From contig NZ_CP134609.1 in assembly GCF_031844705.1 (NCBI RefSeq), positions 1,612,001-1,676,000 of the forward strand: a DNA stretch of 64,000 nt, in the 5' to 3' direction. A program made the translations under genes and the position numbers. The number at the start of each line of letters is the position of its first letter. The stretch's first letter is position 1. The notes below the pieces were generated by a model. It saw only the letters and a program-made list of their open reading frames with translations. It did no database searches and had not been told where the DNA came from. Positions 50,304-59,362 of the stretch are shown here, one piece after another. Source of the DNA: Streptomyces sp. ITFR-16. GTDB taxonomy: Bacteria > Actinomycetota > Actinomycetes > Streptomycetales > Streptomycetaceae.

Positions 50304-52283
50304 TCAGTCCCGGACCGGCTCCACCACGGAGCGGCTCTCGGTGTCCGTGTCGTAGCGGCCGTCCAGCTTGGCGACCAGACCGGTGACCTGGCGGGCGATG
50401 TCCGGCGCGGTCAGCCCGATCTCGGCCATGACCTCCTTGCGGGAGGCGTGGTCGAGGAAGACGGGCGGGATGCCGAAGTCGCGCAGCGGTACGTCCACCC
50501 CGGCGTCGCGCAGCGCCTGGGCGACGGCCGAGCCGACCCCGCCGGCCCTGCTGTTGTCCTCGACGGTGACGACGACCCGGTGCCGTGCCGCGAGCGGGGC
50601 CATGGCCTCGTCCACCGGCTTGACCCAGCGCGGGTCGACGACCGTGGTCGAGATGCCCTGGGCGTCCAGCAGATCGGCGATCTCCAGGCACATCGGGGCC
50701 AGCGCGCCGATGGAGACCAGCAGCACGTCCGGGCGGGTGGCACCGGCCTCGCGGAGCACGTCCATGCCGCCGGCCGTACCGACGGCCTTGACCGACGGGC
50801 CGACCGCGCCCTTGGAGAAGCGGACGACCGTCGGCGCGTCGTCGACGGCGACGGCCTCGCGCAGCTGCGCGCGGACCTGGTCGGCGTCGCGCGGGGCGGC
50901 GATCCGGAGCGAGGGCACGCACTGGAGGATCGACATGTCCCACATGCCGTTGTGCGAGGCGCCGTCCGTACCCGTGACGCCGGCCCGGTCCAGGACGAAG
51001 GTCACCCCGCACTTGTGCAGGGCAACATCCATCAGGACCTGGTCGAAGGCACGGTTCAGGAACGTGGCGTACACCGCAAAGACGGGGTGCAGCCCGCCGG
51101 TGGCGAGGCCCGCCGCGGAGACCGCGCCGTGCTGCTCGGCGATGCCGACGTCGTAGATCCGGTCCGGGAACTCCTTCTCGAACGCGGTCAGGCCGACCGG
51201 CTGGAGCATGGCCGCGGTGATCGCGACGATGTCCTCGCGCTCCCGGCCGAGCTTGACCATCTCCTCGCCGAACACGGAGGTCCAGTCCAGGCCGGAGGTG
51301 GCGACGGGCAGCCCGGTGTCGGGGTGGATCTTGCCGACGGCGTGGAAGCGGTCGGCCTCGTCCAGCAGGGCCGGGGTGTAGCCGCGGCCCTTCTCGGTGA
51401 GGCAGTGGACGATGACCGGGCCGCCGAAGCGCTTGGCGCGCTGGAGCGCGGACTCCAGGGCCTCGATGTCGTGTCCGTCGATCGGGCCGACGTACTTCAG
51501 GCCGAGGTCCTCGAACATGCCCTGGGGTGCGATGAAGTCCTTCAGGCCCTTCTTGGCACCGTGCAGCGTCTCGTAGAGCGGCTTGCCGACGACGGGGGTG
51601 CGCTCCAGGAGGTCCTTGCCGCGGGCCAGGAAGCGCTCGTAGCCGTCGGTGGTGCGCAGGGTCGCCAGATGGTTGGCGAGGCCGCCGATCGTGGGGGCAT
51701 ACGAGCGCTCGTTGTCGTTGACCACGATGACGAGCGGGCGGTCCTTGGCGGCGGCGATGTTGTTCAGCGCCTCCCAGGCCATGCCGCCGGTGAGCGCCCC
51801 GTCACCGATGACCGCGACGACGTGGTCGTCCTTGCCCAGGACCTCGTTGGCCTTGGCGAGGCCGTCGGCCCAGCCGAGGACGGTCGAGGCGTGCGAGTTC
51901 TCGATGATGTCGTGCTCGGACTCGGCGCGCGAGGGGTAGCCGGACAGGCCGCCCTTGCTCTTGAGCTTCGAGAAGTCCTGGCGGCCGGTGAGGAGCTTGT
52001 GCACATAGCTCTGGTGGCCGGTGTCGAAGAGGACCTTGTCCTTCGGCGAGTCGAAGACCCGGTGCAGGGCGATGGTCAGCTCGACCACGCCGAGGTTGGG
52101 TCCGAGGTGGCCGCCGGTCTTGGAGACGGCGTCGACGAGGAAGGTCCGGATCTCTTCGGCGAGCTGCTCCAGCTGCTCGGGGGTGAGCCGGTCCAGGTCA
52201 CGCGGTCCGCCGATGCGGGTCAGCAGATCCCATCCGTCGCCCACCACCGCCCGTGCATGACGCGCTTCGCGCGGCTGTGTCAC
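50304..52283 (-). CDS. dxs: 1-deoxy-D-xylulose-5-phosphate synthase
   Basis: 659 residues; makes DXP from pyruvate and glyceraldehyde 3-phosphate with thiamine diphosphate, the first step of the MEP isoprenoid route. N-terminal TPP domain has [36 protein letters not shown] with the Mg-binding GDG...N motif, and [10 protein letters not shown]; the central transketolase-like part has [15 protein letters not shown] and [16 protein letters not shown]; the C-terminal domain ends in the usual Arg/Asp tail. GTG at 52283 (VTQPREARH) with AGGAGGCACG upstream is chosen over the longer 52433 reading. S. coelicolor has two DXS genes; this is in the SCO6013 position (from memory). Confidence 0.93.
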   Translation of the reverse strand: MTQPREARHARAVVGDGWDLLTRIGGPRDLDRLTPEQLEQLAEEIRTFLVDAVSKTGGHLGPNLGVVELTIALHRVFDSPKDKVLFDTGHQSYVHKLLTGRQDFSKLKSKGGLSGYPSRAESEHDIIENSHASTVLGWADGLAKANEVLGKDDHVVAVIGDGALTGGMAWEALNNIAAAKDRPLVIVVNDNERSYAPTIGGLANHLATLRTTDGYERFLARGKDLLERTPVVGKPLYETLHGAKKGLKDFIAPQGMFEDLGLKYVGPIDGHDIEALESALQRAKRFGGPVIVHCLTEKGRGYTPALLDEADRFHAVGKIHPDTGLPVATSGLDWTSVFGEEMVKLGREREDIVAITAAMLQPVGLTAFEKEFPDRIYDVGIAEQHGAVSAAGLATGGLHPVFAVYATFLNRAFDQVLMDVALHKCGVTFVLDRAGVTGTDGASHNGMWDMSILQCVPSLRIAAPRDADQVRAQLREAVAVDDAPTVVRFSKGAVGPSVKAVGTAGGMDVLREAGATRPDVLLVSIGALAPMCLEIADLLDAQGISTTVVDPRWVKPVDEAMAPLAARHRVVVTVEDNSRAGGVGSAVAQALRDAGVDVPLRDFGIPPVFLDHASRKEVMAEIGLTAPDIARQVTGLVAKLDGRYDTDTESRSVVEPVRD

Positions 52284-52396
52284 CGTGCCTCCTTGCGATT
52301 GTGCTGGTCGAGCATGCCGATCCGCTGAGTCTAATGTTCCGTTCGCCCGGCCGGGCATCCGGCGGGGGTGTGCTGTCCCACCCCGGGCCGGGACGC

Positions 52397-52437
52397 GACC
52401 GTGCCCGGCGCCCCTTCGCGGGGCGCCGGGCACGGTC
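52397..52437 (-). terminator. Terminator of the xylFGH-type operon
   Basis: GACCGTGCCCGGCGCCCC at 52397-52414 pairs perfectly with 52420-52437 around a TTCGC loop. It lies 40 bases past the stop of the permease gene. Confidence 0.9.
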
Positions 52438-52476
52438 CGGCGGGTGCGTGGTCGGTGGGCCCGGGGGCCCGGTGAC

Positions 52477-53796
52477 CTAGGCGCGGCCTGCGGTCTTCTG
52501 CGTACGGCGGGAGACCGAGTCGATGACCACGGCGGCGAGGAGGACCGCGCCGGTGATCATGTACTGCACGGCGTTGGCCATGCCGATCATGTTCAGACCC
52601 TGCTGGATCGACTGGATGACGATCATGCCGAGGAGCGCGGACCAGACCTTGCCCCGGCCACCGAAGAGGCTGGTGCCGCCGATGACCGCGGCCGCGATGA
52701 CCAGCATCAGGGTGTTGCCCGCGCCGACGCTCTTGGTCGCACCGCCGGAGAGGCTGGCGATGAAGAGGCCGCCGAAGGCGCCCAGGGTGCCGGAGAGCGC
52801 GAAGACGATGATCCGGATGCGGTCGACGCTGATACCGGCGCGGCGCGCGGCCTCCGGATTGCCGCCGACCGCGAAGACCTGGCGGCCGAAGGTCGTACGG
52901 CGGGCCACGAAGTCCGCGATCACGAGGACGGCCAGGAACAGGACCAGGGCCAGCGGCAGGCCGCGGGCACCGTCGGGCTCGTTCAGGACGTACGCGACGA
53001 CGAAGCACAGGACGGCGACGACGGCGGTGCGCAGCACGATCTCGGAGGTCGGGCGGGCGGGCAGGTTCGCGGCCTTGCGGCGCTTGCTGTCCACCAGGAG
53101 CGAGGCGGCGTACGCCAGGACGGCGACCAGGGCCAGGCCGTAGCCAACGCCCTTGTCCTCGAAGAAGTAGTTGGTGAGGTCCTCGACGACACTGCCGGAC
53201 GGCGTGTTGATCGAGCCCTCGCCGCCCATCATCCAGTCCTGCAGACCGCTCCAGCCGAGGAAGCCGGCCAGGGTGACGACGAAGGCCGGCACACCGATCT
53301 TGGCGAAGAAGAAGCCGTGCAGGGCGCCCAGCGCCGTACCGGCGAGGACGGCCGTGAGGATCGCCAGCCACTCGGGCCAGCCGTGGTTCACGTTGAGCAC
53401 GGCCCAGACGGCCGCGCCGACGCCCGCGACGGAGCCGACCGACAGGTCGATCTCGCCGAGCAGCAGGACGAAGACGATGCCGACCGCCATGATGCCGAGG
53501 CCGGAGCTGTACACGGCGATGTTGGCGACGGAGCTGGCGGAGAGGAAGTTGCTGTTCTGGAGCTGGAAGACGATCGCGATGACGATCAGGCCCACGAAGA
53601 CGGGCAGCGAGCCGAGCTCACCGCCGCGCACCTTGCGGGTGAACTCCGACCAGTAGCCCTTGAAGCCCTCCTCACGTATGAGGAGTCGCGGGTCCACTGC
53701 GGGGATGGGCGCGGCCGACTGCTCGGCGGTCGCCTGCTCCGGCACCGCGGCGGTCTTCTCGGTGGAAGTCCCGGGGGTCTTGGCGAGGTCGCTCAC
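52477..53796 (-). CDS. xylH: Sugar ABC-transporter permease (XylH-like)
   Basis: 439 residues with about 10 membrane segments in BPD_transp_2 style: [56 protein letters not shown] (the cytoplasmic EAA-like loop) and [20 protein letters not shown] 45-residue cytoplasmic Pro/Ala tail precedes the first helix. GTG at 53796 overlaps the ATPase stop. Third gene of the xylose-type operon; xylose as substrate is inferred from synteny with S. coelicolor xylFGH. Confidence 0.88.
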   Translation of the reverse strand: MSDLAKTPGTSTEKTAAVPEQATAEQSAAPIPAVDPRLLIREEGFKGYWSEFTRKVRGGELGSLPVFVGLIVIAIVFQLQNSNFLSASSVANIAVYSSGLGIMAVGIVFVLLLGEIDLSVGSVAGVGAAVWAVLNVNHGWPEWLAILTAVLAGTALGALHGFFFAKIGVPAFVVTLAGFLGWSGLQDWMMGGEGSINTPSGSVVEDLTNYFFEDKGVGYGLALVAVLAYAASLLVDSKRRKAANLPARPTSEIVLRTAVVAVLCFVVAYVLNEPDGARGLPLALVLFLAVLVIADFVARRTTFGRQVFAVGGNPEAARRAGISVDRIRIIVFALSGTLGAFGGLFIASLSGGATKSVGAGNTLMLVIAAAVIGGTSLFGGRGKVWSALLGMIVIQSIQQGLNMIGMANAVQYMITGAVLLAAVVIDSVSRRTQKTAGRA

Positions 53797-54578
53797 TTCG
53801 CGTCCTCCTTCGTGGCTGTGCGTGCCTGGCGGCGCGTGACGGCATTGTCCGTGGCGCCGGTGATCGCGGCGATGATCTCTTCGTGGGACGTGGTCGCGAC
53901 ATCGAAGACACCGTTGTTGCGGCCCAGCCTGAGCACCGCGACCTTGTTGGCGACGGCGCGCACATCGGCCATGTTGTGGCTGATGAGGATGACGCCGTGG
54001 CCGCGCTCGCGCAGCCGCTCGACGAGGTCGAGCACCTGGGCGGTCTGCTCGACGCCGAGGGCGGCGGTCGGCTCGTCCAGGATGACGACCTTGGGGTCAC
54101 CGATCAGGGCGCGGGCGATGGCCACGACCTGGCGCTGACCACCGGAGAGCGAGGCGACCGGGATACGGACGCTCGGGATCCGGATGGACAGGGTGTCCAG
54201 GAGCTCCTTGGCCCGCTTCTCCATCCCGATCTCGTCGAGGACGGAGGCGCTGCGCAGCTCGTTGCCGAGGAAGAGGTTGGCGACGACGTCGAGGTTGTCG
54301 CAGAGCGCCAAGTCCTGGTAGACGGTGGCGATTCCGAGCTCCTGGGCGTCGTTCGGCCGGTTGATCCGGACCGTCCCGCCCTCCCACTCGATGGCGCCTT
54401 CGTCGATCGGGTGGACGCCCGAGATGGTCTTGACAAGGGTTGACTTGCCGGCGCCGTTGTCGCCGACCAGGGCAACCACTTCGCCGGGGTGAATCTCCAG
54501 GTCCACATCGGTGAGCGCCTGGACGGCGCCGAACCGCTTGGAGATTCCGCGCAACGCCAGCACGGGCGTAGCGGACAC
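53793..54578 (-). CDS. xylG: Sugar ABC-transporter ATP-binding protein (XylG-like)
   Basis: 261 residues: Walker A VGDNGAGKSTLVK, Q-loop YQDLALCDNL, signature SLSGGQRQVVAIARAL, Walker B VVILDEPTAALG and H-loop ISHNMADVR. It is a single ATPase domain, about half the length of the double-domain E. coli-type XylG, as is usual in this Streptomyces operon. Start: GTG at 54578 (VSATPVLAL) with GAAGGAG about 10 bases upstream, rather than the 54629 reading that lies in the leader. Overlaps the permease gene by 4 bases. Confidence 0.88.
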   Translation of the reverse strand: MSATPVLALRGISKRFGAVQALTDVDLEIHPGEVVALVGDNGAGKSTLVKTISGVHPIDEGAIEWEGGTVRINRPNDAQELGIATVYQDLALCDNLDVVANLFLGNELRSASVLDEIGMEKRAKELLDTLSIRIPSVRIPVASLSGGQRQVVAIARALIGDPKVVILDEPTAALGVEQTAQVLDLVERLRERGHGVILISHNMADVRAVANKVAVLRLGRNNGVFDVATTSHEEIIAAITGATDNAVTRRQARTATKEDAK

Positions 54579-54724
54579 GTGAATCATCTCCTTCGCCGCC
54601 TGACCGGCGGGGATGGTGCTGCATTGCACAGGGGGGTGCCAGGCCGGGTCGTCGGGCCGCCGTCGTCGCCCGGCGGCCGGGGCCTGGGGCGGCGGCGGCC
54701 CGACGGCCTGGCCTGGGAAGAAGA

Positions 54725-54773
54725 GTCCGGCCCCGCCCCCGCTTGCGGGGCGTTGACGGGGCGGGGGCCGGAC
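54725..54773 (-). terminator. Intra-operon hairpin between xylF and xylG
   Basis: GTCCGGCCCC (54725-54734) and GGGGCCGGAC (54764-54773) pair in a G+C-rich stem that can extend with slippage. It lies 35 bases after the binding-protein stop and could partially terminate, leaving the binding protein in excess over the ATPase and permease, or stabilise the 3' end of its mRNA. Confidence 0.65.
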
Positions 54774-54807
54774 TGGCTGGAGGGCCCTCGCGGACGTCCG
54801 CCGGGTG

Positions 54808-55905
54808 TTACTTGATGCCGGCGGCGTCGCAGGCCGCCTTGAACTCGGCGGTGCAGATGTCCGAGGCCTTGTAGACGCCGTCCGCGATGATCGTGGAGGC
54901 GATGTTGTCCTTGGTCACGACCGAGGCGTCGTACAGCTTCGACGGGGTGGCCTTGAACTCGCCCGACAGGCTGTCGACCTTGGTGTTGGTCAGCGAGTCG
55001 AACTTCTTGCCCTTGAGCAGGTCGACCGCGATCTCGGCGGTGGTCTCCGCCTGCGGCTTGATCTGCTTGTAGATCGAGAAGGACTGGTCGCCCGCGAGGA
55101 TGCGCTGCAGACCGGCGAGCTCGGAGTCCTGGCCGCCGACCGGGACCTTCACGCCCTGCTTCTTGAGGGCGGTGATGATGCCGCCGGCCATGCCGTCGTT
55201 CGCGGAGTAGACGCCCTGGAAGCCCTTCTTGCCCAGCGAGTCGATGGCGGCACCCATCTTCTTGTTCGCCTCGTCCGGCGACCAGTCCGGGATGTCCTGC
55301 TCGTAGACGACCTTCTTGACCTGGGTGTCCAGGACGCTGTGCGCGCCCTTCTTGAAGAAGGGGGCGTTCGGGTCGGTCGGCGAACCGTTGATCATGACGA
55401 CATTGCTGTCCTTGGCCTTGTCGCCGAGCGCCTTGACGAGGGCCTCGCCCTGGAGGCGGCCGATCTTCTCGTTGTCGTACGAGACGTACGCGGAGATCGG
55501 GCCCTCGGCGAGCCGGTCGTACGCGACGACCTTGACGCCCTTCTTGTCGGCCTGCTGGACCCAGGACTTCGTGGCCTTGAAGTCGACCGAGTCCAGGATG
55601 ATCACCTTGACACCCTGGGTGACGAGCGCGTCGAACTGCTTCTTCTGCGTCTCGGTGTCCTGAGCGGCGTTGTTGTACTTGACCTCGCAGTCGGAGCAGA
55701 GGGCCTTGATCTTCGCCTCGATGAGCGGGCGGTCGAAGGTCTCGTAACGCGTGGTCTTGTTCTCCGGCAGCAGCAGACCGATGGTCTTGCTGTCGCCACC
55801 GCTGCCGCTGTCCTTGTCGTCGCCCGCCTTGCCACAGGCTGCGAGGGAGACGGCCATGGAAACTGCGGCCGTACCTATGACGATGCGTCGCGTCATTGCG
55901 TTCAT
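54808..55905 (-). CDS. xylF: Xylose-type sugar-binding lipoprotein (XylF-like)
   Basis: 365 residues. Lipobox AVSLAAC near residue 22 after a positively charged leader. Periplasmic-binding-protein type 1 (ribose/xylose) domain: IGLLLPENKTTRYETFD, VKVIILDSVDFKA, VVMINGSPTDPNAPFFK, SANDGMAGGIITALKK and VPVGGQDSELAGLQRI. It captures sugar outside the cell for the XylGH permease. ATG at 55905 with GGGAGG 13 bases upstream; an ATG three codons later is possible. First gene of the operon, downstream of rok7B7 by 123 bases. Confidence 0.92.
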   Translation of the reverse strand: MNAMTRRIVIGTAAVSMAVSLAACGKAGDDKDSGSGGDSKTIGLLLPENKTTRYETFDRPLIEAKIKALCSDCEVKYNNAAQDTETQKKQFDALVTQGVKVIILDSVDFKATKSWVQQADKKGVKVVAYDRLAEGPISAYVSYDNEKIGRLQGEALVKALGDKAKDSNVVMINGSPTDPNAPFFKKGAHSVLDTQVKKVVYEQDIPDWSPDEANKKMGAAIDSLGKKGFQGVYSANDGMAGGIITALKKQGVKVPVGGQDSELAGLQRILAGDQSFSIYKQIKPQAETTAEIAVDLLKGKKFDSLTNTKVDSLSGEFKATPSKLYDASVVTKDNIASTIIADGVYKASDICTAEFKAACDAAGIK

Positions 55906-55984
55906 TGGGGGTTTGCCTCCCTGACGAGGCCGCAACGTCGCGGCCGAGGTGGCTGGAAGTCAACTCGGCCGCAGAGGCGACGTC

Positions 55985-56027
55985 AAGGAGTAAATCCTTA
56001 ACGAGATGACAACGGTGCCATTCGTTA
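55985..56027 (-). promoter_or_regulatory. Candidate xylF promoter/operator
   Basis: An AT-rich patch between rok7B7 and xylF contains two inverted repeats: AAGGA/TCCTT (55985-55989 and 55995-55999) and TAACGA/TCGTTA (55999-56004 and 56022-56027). This is the natural place for the xylose promoter and possibly for binding of the adjacent ROK regulator. Neither site is characterised. Confidence 0.45.
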
Positions 56028-56028
56028 T

Positions 56029-57261
56029 CTAAGTGAAGGCAGGTGTGGCAGCGGGGAGCGTGCTCTCCAAAAGGGTCGAATCGCCCATCTCGCTCAGGAC
56101 GAGGGCCAGCGCGCCCAGCACCTCGGCACGGCCTCCGAGGGCCCCGGGGAGCACCGACAGCTGCCGGGCGGCGCTCGGGATCGCGTAGCGCGAGACGGAG
56201 TCGCGGATGGGCCCGAGGACCAGCTCGCCCGCCTCCGCCAGCGAGCCGCCGAGGACCACGCGGCCGGGGTTGAGCAGATTGCAGAGGTTGGCCACCCCGC
56301 TGCCGATGTGCCGCCCGACGTCCCCGATCACCCGGCGGCAGCCCGGGTCGCCCTCGCGGGCCAGCTGGACCACCCGCTCCATGGTGAGATCGGTGCCGTG
56401 GCTGGGCTGGAGCAGGGGCAGGACGTAGCGCGCGGCGGTGAAGGTCTCCAGGCAGCCCCGGTTGCCGCAGCGGCAGACCGGGCCCGATTCGTCCAGGGTG
56501 ATGTGGCCGATCTCGCCGGCCGTGCCGCCGGGGCCCCGGTAGATGTGCCCGTCGATCACCAGACCGGCGCCCACACCGCTCGCGACCTTGATGTACGCGA
56601 GATCCCTGACCCCCCGGCCGCTCCCCCAGACCAGCTCGCCCAGGGCTCCGAGATTGGCGTCGTTGTCCACGTACACCGGCACACCGAGGCGTCCGGCGAG
56701 CTCCTCGCTGGGGTTGATGCCCGTCCAGCCCGGCAGGATCGACGTGGAGCCCAGCGTGCCGGACTCGACGTCGATCGGGCCGGGAACACCGAGGCCCACC
56801 CCAATGACCTTGCCGGGACTGATCCCGGTCGTCTCGATCAGCCGGTTGACCAGCTGTTCCGCCCGCCCGAAGCCCTCGGCGGACGAGGCGTCCACATCCA
56901 GCGGCTCGGACTCCTCGGCGAGCACCTGATGGGCCAGGTTGCCGACCGCCACCCGCAGGTGCGTATGTCCGAAATCGACGCCGATGACGATGCCCGCGTC
57001 CCCGCTGAGGGAGACGCTGCGGGCCCGGCGGCCGCCCGCCGAGGTGGGGGTCACCTCGACCGTGCCGCCGTCCTTCAGTTCACGAACGATATTGGAGACG
57101 GTCGCCGCGGAGAGGCCCGTGCTCCTGGCGATCTCCGCCTGGGTGAGCGAACCCGCCATACGTACGGCGCGCACGACCCGCTCAAGGTTGGCGCGATGCA
57201 GAGATGTCTGCGACCCCGGAGTCTCCATCGACTCACTCACTCCTGCCATATTCTCCAACAT
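56029..57261 (-). CDS. rok7B7: ROK-family transcriptional regulator Rok7B7
   Basis: 410 residues: N-terminal winged helix-turn-helix (about 20-85, LTQAEIARSTGLSAATVSNIV) and a ROK sugar-kinase-like domain (about 90-400) with VIGVDFGHTHLRVAVG, GVGLGVPGPIDV, VYVDNDANLGALGE, the ROK signature GxxGEIGHI in GGTAGEIGHITLD, and the zinc motif CRCGNRGCLE. In S. coelicolor the orthologue in this position controls xylose uptake, carbon metabolism and antibiotic genes. ATG start near 57261. It sits between xylF and ngcG, both plausible targets. Confidence 0.9.
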   Translation of the reverse strand: MLENMAGVSESMETPGSQTSLHRANLERVVRAVRMAGSLTQAEIARSTGLSAATVSNIVRELKDGGTVEVTPTSAGGRRARSVSLSGDAGIVIGVDFGHTHLRVAVGNLAHQVLAEESEPLDVDASSAEGFGRAEQLVNRLIETTGISPGKVIGVGLGVPGPIDVESGTLGSTSILPGWTGINPSEELAGRLGVPVYVDNDANLGALGELVWGSGRGVRDLAYIKVASGVGAGLVIDGHIYRGPGGTAGEIGHITLDESGPVCRCGNRGCLETFTAARYVLPLLQPSHGTDLTMERVVQLAREGDPGCRRVIGDVGRHIGSGVANLCNLLNPGRVVLGGSLAEAGELVLGPIRDSVSRYAIPSAARQLSVLPGALGGRAEVLGALALVLSEMGDSTLLESTLPAATPAFT

Positions 57262-57379
57262 GTGAACTCTAAGCTGAGCGTTTTGGGGTACTCCCCGTCA
57301 AGACCTTGAGCAGTCGAAGCCTCCGATGAGCACGGGACCCTCGCATGACGCCCCGCTGCGAACTCCCCCGTACACAGAC

Positions 57380-57414
57380 GAACCGCCCGCCGGCGGGAAG
57401 CCGGCGGGCGGTTC
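57380..57414 (-). terminator. Hairpin downstream of ngcG
   Basis: GAACCGCCCGCCGGC at 57380-57394 pairs perfectly with 57400-57414, loop of five. It lies 27 bases past the ngcG stop. It closely resembles the hairpin at 58417-58455 upstream of the same gene. Confidence 0.85.
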
Positions 57415-57441
57415 GGTGACGCGGGGGGAGTGCCCGGTCCG

Positions 57442-58362
57442 CTACTTCACGGCTCCCGCGGTCAGACCCGCCACCACCTGGCGCTGGAAGATGATGTAGG
57501 CCGCGAGGACCGGCAGCATCGCCATCACCAGACCGGCGAACAGACCGGACCAGTCGCCCTTGTACCCCTGGCTGTTGGCCAGTTCGACCAGGCCCTGGGA
57601 GAGCACCCGGTGGTCGGGGTCGCTGTTGAGCACCGTCGGCAGCATGTACTGGTTCCACTGGCCCAGGAAGTTGAAGATACCGACGCTGATCAGGCCGGGC
57701 TTCGCCATGGGCAGCATCACCTGGAAGAAGATCCGGGTGTGCGAGGCCCCGTCGATCATCGCCGCCTCCGCCACGGACCCCGGCAGGGTCCGGAAGAAGG
57801 AGGTGAGGAAGAAGACGGTGAACGGCAGTGAGTACGCGATGTAGACGAGGATCAGGCCGTGCGTCGTGTTCAGGAGCCCCATGTTGTTCATGACGAAGAA
57901 CAGCGGGACCAGGGCGAGGATGATCGGGAAGCTCATCCCGCCGATGAACAGGTAGTAGATGAAGCGGTTGCCCGGGAAGTCGAACCGGGCCAGCACGTAC
58001 GCCGCCATCGAACCGAGCAGCAGGGTGCCGATGAGCGAACCGCCGACCACCACGATGGTGTTCAAGAAGTATTCGCTCATGTGCGCCTGACCCCAGGCGC
58101 GCGACCAGTTCTCGAAGTGGAGCTTGTCCGGCAGCGCCCACGGCGTCGACAGGATCGAGTCGTCGTCCTTGAACGAGGTCATGATCGCCCAGAGCAGCGG
58201 CATGACCACCAGGATCGCCCAGATGATCAGCACACCGTGGGAGAAGACGTTGAGGACCTTGCCCTCGCTGCTCTTCTCCTTCCTGCCGCCCGGTGCGGGC
58301 GACTTGGACACGGGGGCCGGTTCCGTCACCGCGACCACGGGAGGGGTGTCAGTGGCCTTCAC
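57442..58362 (-). CDS. ngcG: Carbohydrate ABC permease NgcG-like, solitary copy
   Basis: 306 residues, six membrane segments; MalG-type permease with the EAA loop VAEAAMIDGASHTRIFFQVML and a final KxxVAGLTAGAVK. N-terminal tail is Pro/Lys-rich. By motif and position (next to rok7B7) it is the S. coelicolor NgcG equivalent of the GlcNAc/chitobiose uptake system, whose ATPase is supplied by MsiK elsewhere. No ngcE or ngcF follows it directly: an IS element and a second ngcEFG set lie upstream. GTG at 58362 with GAGGTGAG upstream. Codon use is typical of the chromosome. Confidence 0.85.
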   Translation of the reverse strand: MKATDTPPVVAVTEPAPVSKSPAPGGRKEKSSEGKVLNVFSHGVLIIWAILVVMPLLWAIMTSFKDDDSILSTPWALPDKLHFENWSRAWGQAHMSEYFLNTIVVVGGSLIGTLLLGSMAAYVLARFDFPGNRFIYYLFIGGMSFPIILALVPLFFVMNNMGLLNTTHGLILVYIAYSLPFTVFFLTSFFRTLPGSVAEAAMIDGASHTRIFFQVMLPMAKPGLISVGIFNFLGQWNQYMLPTVLNSDPDHRVLSQGLVELANSQGYKGDWSGLFAGLVMAMLPVLAAYIIFQRQVVAGLTAGAVK

Positions 58363-58416
58363 GTGTGCTCACCTCGTACTGTCGAGCCGGCCGCCGCCCC
58401 GGTAGGACCGGAGCAC

Positions 58417-58455
58417 GCAGAACCGCCCACCGGCGAAGCCGGTGGGCGGTTCTGC
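58417..58455 (-). terminator. Hairpin between IS element and ngcG
   Basis: GCAGAACCGCCCACCGGC at 58417-58434 pairs perfectly with 58438-58455 (3-base loop GAA), an 18-bp stem. It stands 55 bases before the ngcG start, where an intact ngcF-ngcG junction would not normally carry a terminator. It may be the terminator of the upstream second ngcEFG operon, displaced by the IS. Confidence 0.85.
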
Positions 58456-58466
58456 GGTTCAATCAG

Positions 58467-59353
58467 TGAGCGTTTTCAGCGTTGCCTCTCCAGGGTGAGG
58501 ACGGCTTTGGTGATGACGGTCATGCGGTTGGGGCTGATGCGGGATCTGCGGAAGATTTGCCAGGACTTGAGCCGTGCCATGCCGCGTTCGACGGGTGCCC
58601 GGGCTGCGGACAGGGCCCGGTTCCGGGTTCGGTCGGTGGGGGCGAGTTCCCCGCCTGGCGGGCGGCGCTTGGCTGTGGTGACCCAGTCGCCGGCACCGAT
58701 GTAGGCCATGTCGGCGAGGACCGGGACGCCCTGGCGTTCGCAGATCCGAAGGATCCTGTGGGCGCGGGCGGCGGTCAGATCGTGGGTCCGGCCCGGCAGC
58801 GCGGGCGAGATCCACAGGATCTCTCCGGCTGGGTCGGTGACGACCTGCACGTTCACCCCGTGCCGCTTGTGCTTCGCAGAGTAGTCGGCCTTGCCGTCGC
58901 CGACGCGGTCGCACTCGGCGAGCGTGCCGTCCAGGAGGACGAATTCCGGGTCGTGCGAGCGCAGCGTCTTGAGCAGGCCCGGTGCCTGGTCGGCGAGCAG
59001 GCCGGTGACGGAGGTGACGTAGGCATGGGCGGTGCCGACGGATATCCCGAAGCCGGCGGCGATGCGGGCGAGAGTGTCGTGGCGGCGCAGGTACACGAGT
59101 GCGACCAGCGCACGACGGTGCGGCGGGAGTTTGCACCGGCGGTCACCCTCACGGATGACGATGAGCATCGCGACCCACTCGACCAGGGCGTGAGGCAGGT
59201 CGAGTGCGGCAGGATACGGAACCAACAGGGCTCCTGTGCTGCTGAGTTGAGACGTCGAACACCTCCCTCAACGGCGCGGGAGCCCTGTCCGTTGCGCACC
59301 CCGACCTTCACACCGCTCCGTCACCCGATCAGTAGCCACGCTGAAAACGCTCA
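58467..59353. mobile_element. IS5-type insertion sequence, 887 bp
   Basis: Inverted repeats TGAGCGTTTTCAGCGT at 58467-58482 and their complement at 59338-59353 flank one transposase gene whose stop lies inside the left repeat. Flanking bases (CAATCAG and GTAAGCC) show no obvious target duplication. The right end is nine bases from the second NgcG-type stop codon. Confidence 0.88.
58476..59225 (-). CDS. IS5-family (DDE_4-type) transposase
   Basis: 249 residues. N-terminal helix-turn-helix region ([21 protein letters not shown]), then DDE catalytic pieces [29 protein letters not shown] and [18 protein letters not shown] at 59225 with AGGAGCCCTG upstream; alternative starts lie further in. It appears intact in a single frame, so the element may still be active. 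Similar one-ORF IS5 elements are common in Streptomyces. Confidence 0.85.
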   Translation of the reverse strand: MVPYPAALDLPHALVEWVAMLIVIREGDRRCKLPPHRRALVALVYLRRHDTLARIAAGFGISVGTAHAYVTSVTGLLADQAPGLLKTLRSHDPEFVLLDGTLAECDRVGDGKADYSAKHKRHGVNVQVVTDPAGEILWISPALPGRTHDLTAARAHRILRICERQGVPVLADMAYIGAGDWVTTAKRRPPGGELAPTDRTRNRALSAARAPVERGMARLKSWQIFRRSRISPNRMTVITKAVLTLERQR

Positions 59354-59362
59354 GTAAGCCAG

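Noticed and set aside
54584..55963. 459-codon minus-strand ORF covering xylF
   Set aside because: Same strand but shifted frame of xylF; Arg/Gln/Gly-rich with no motif.
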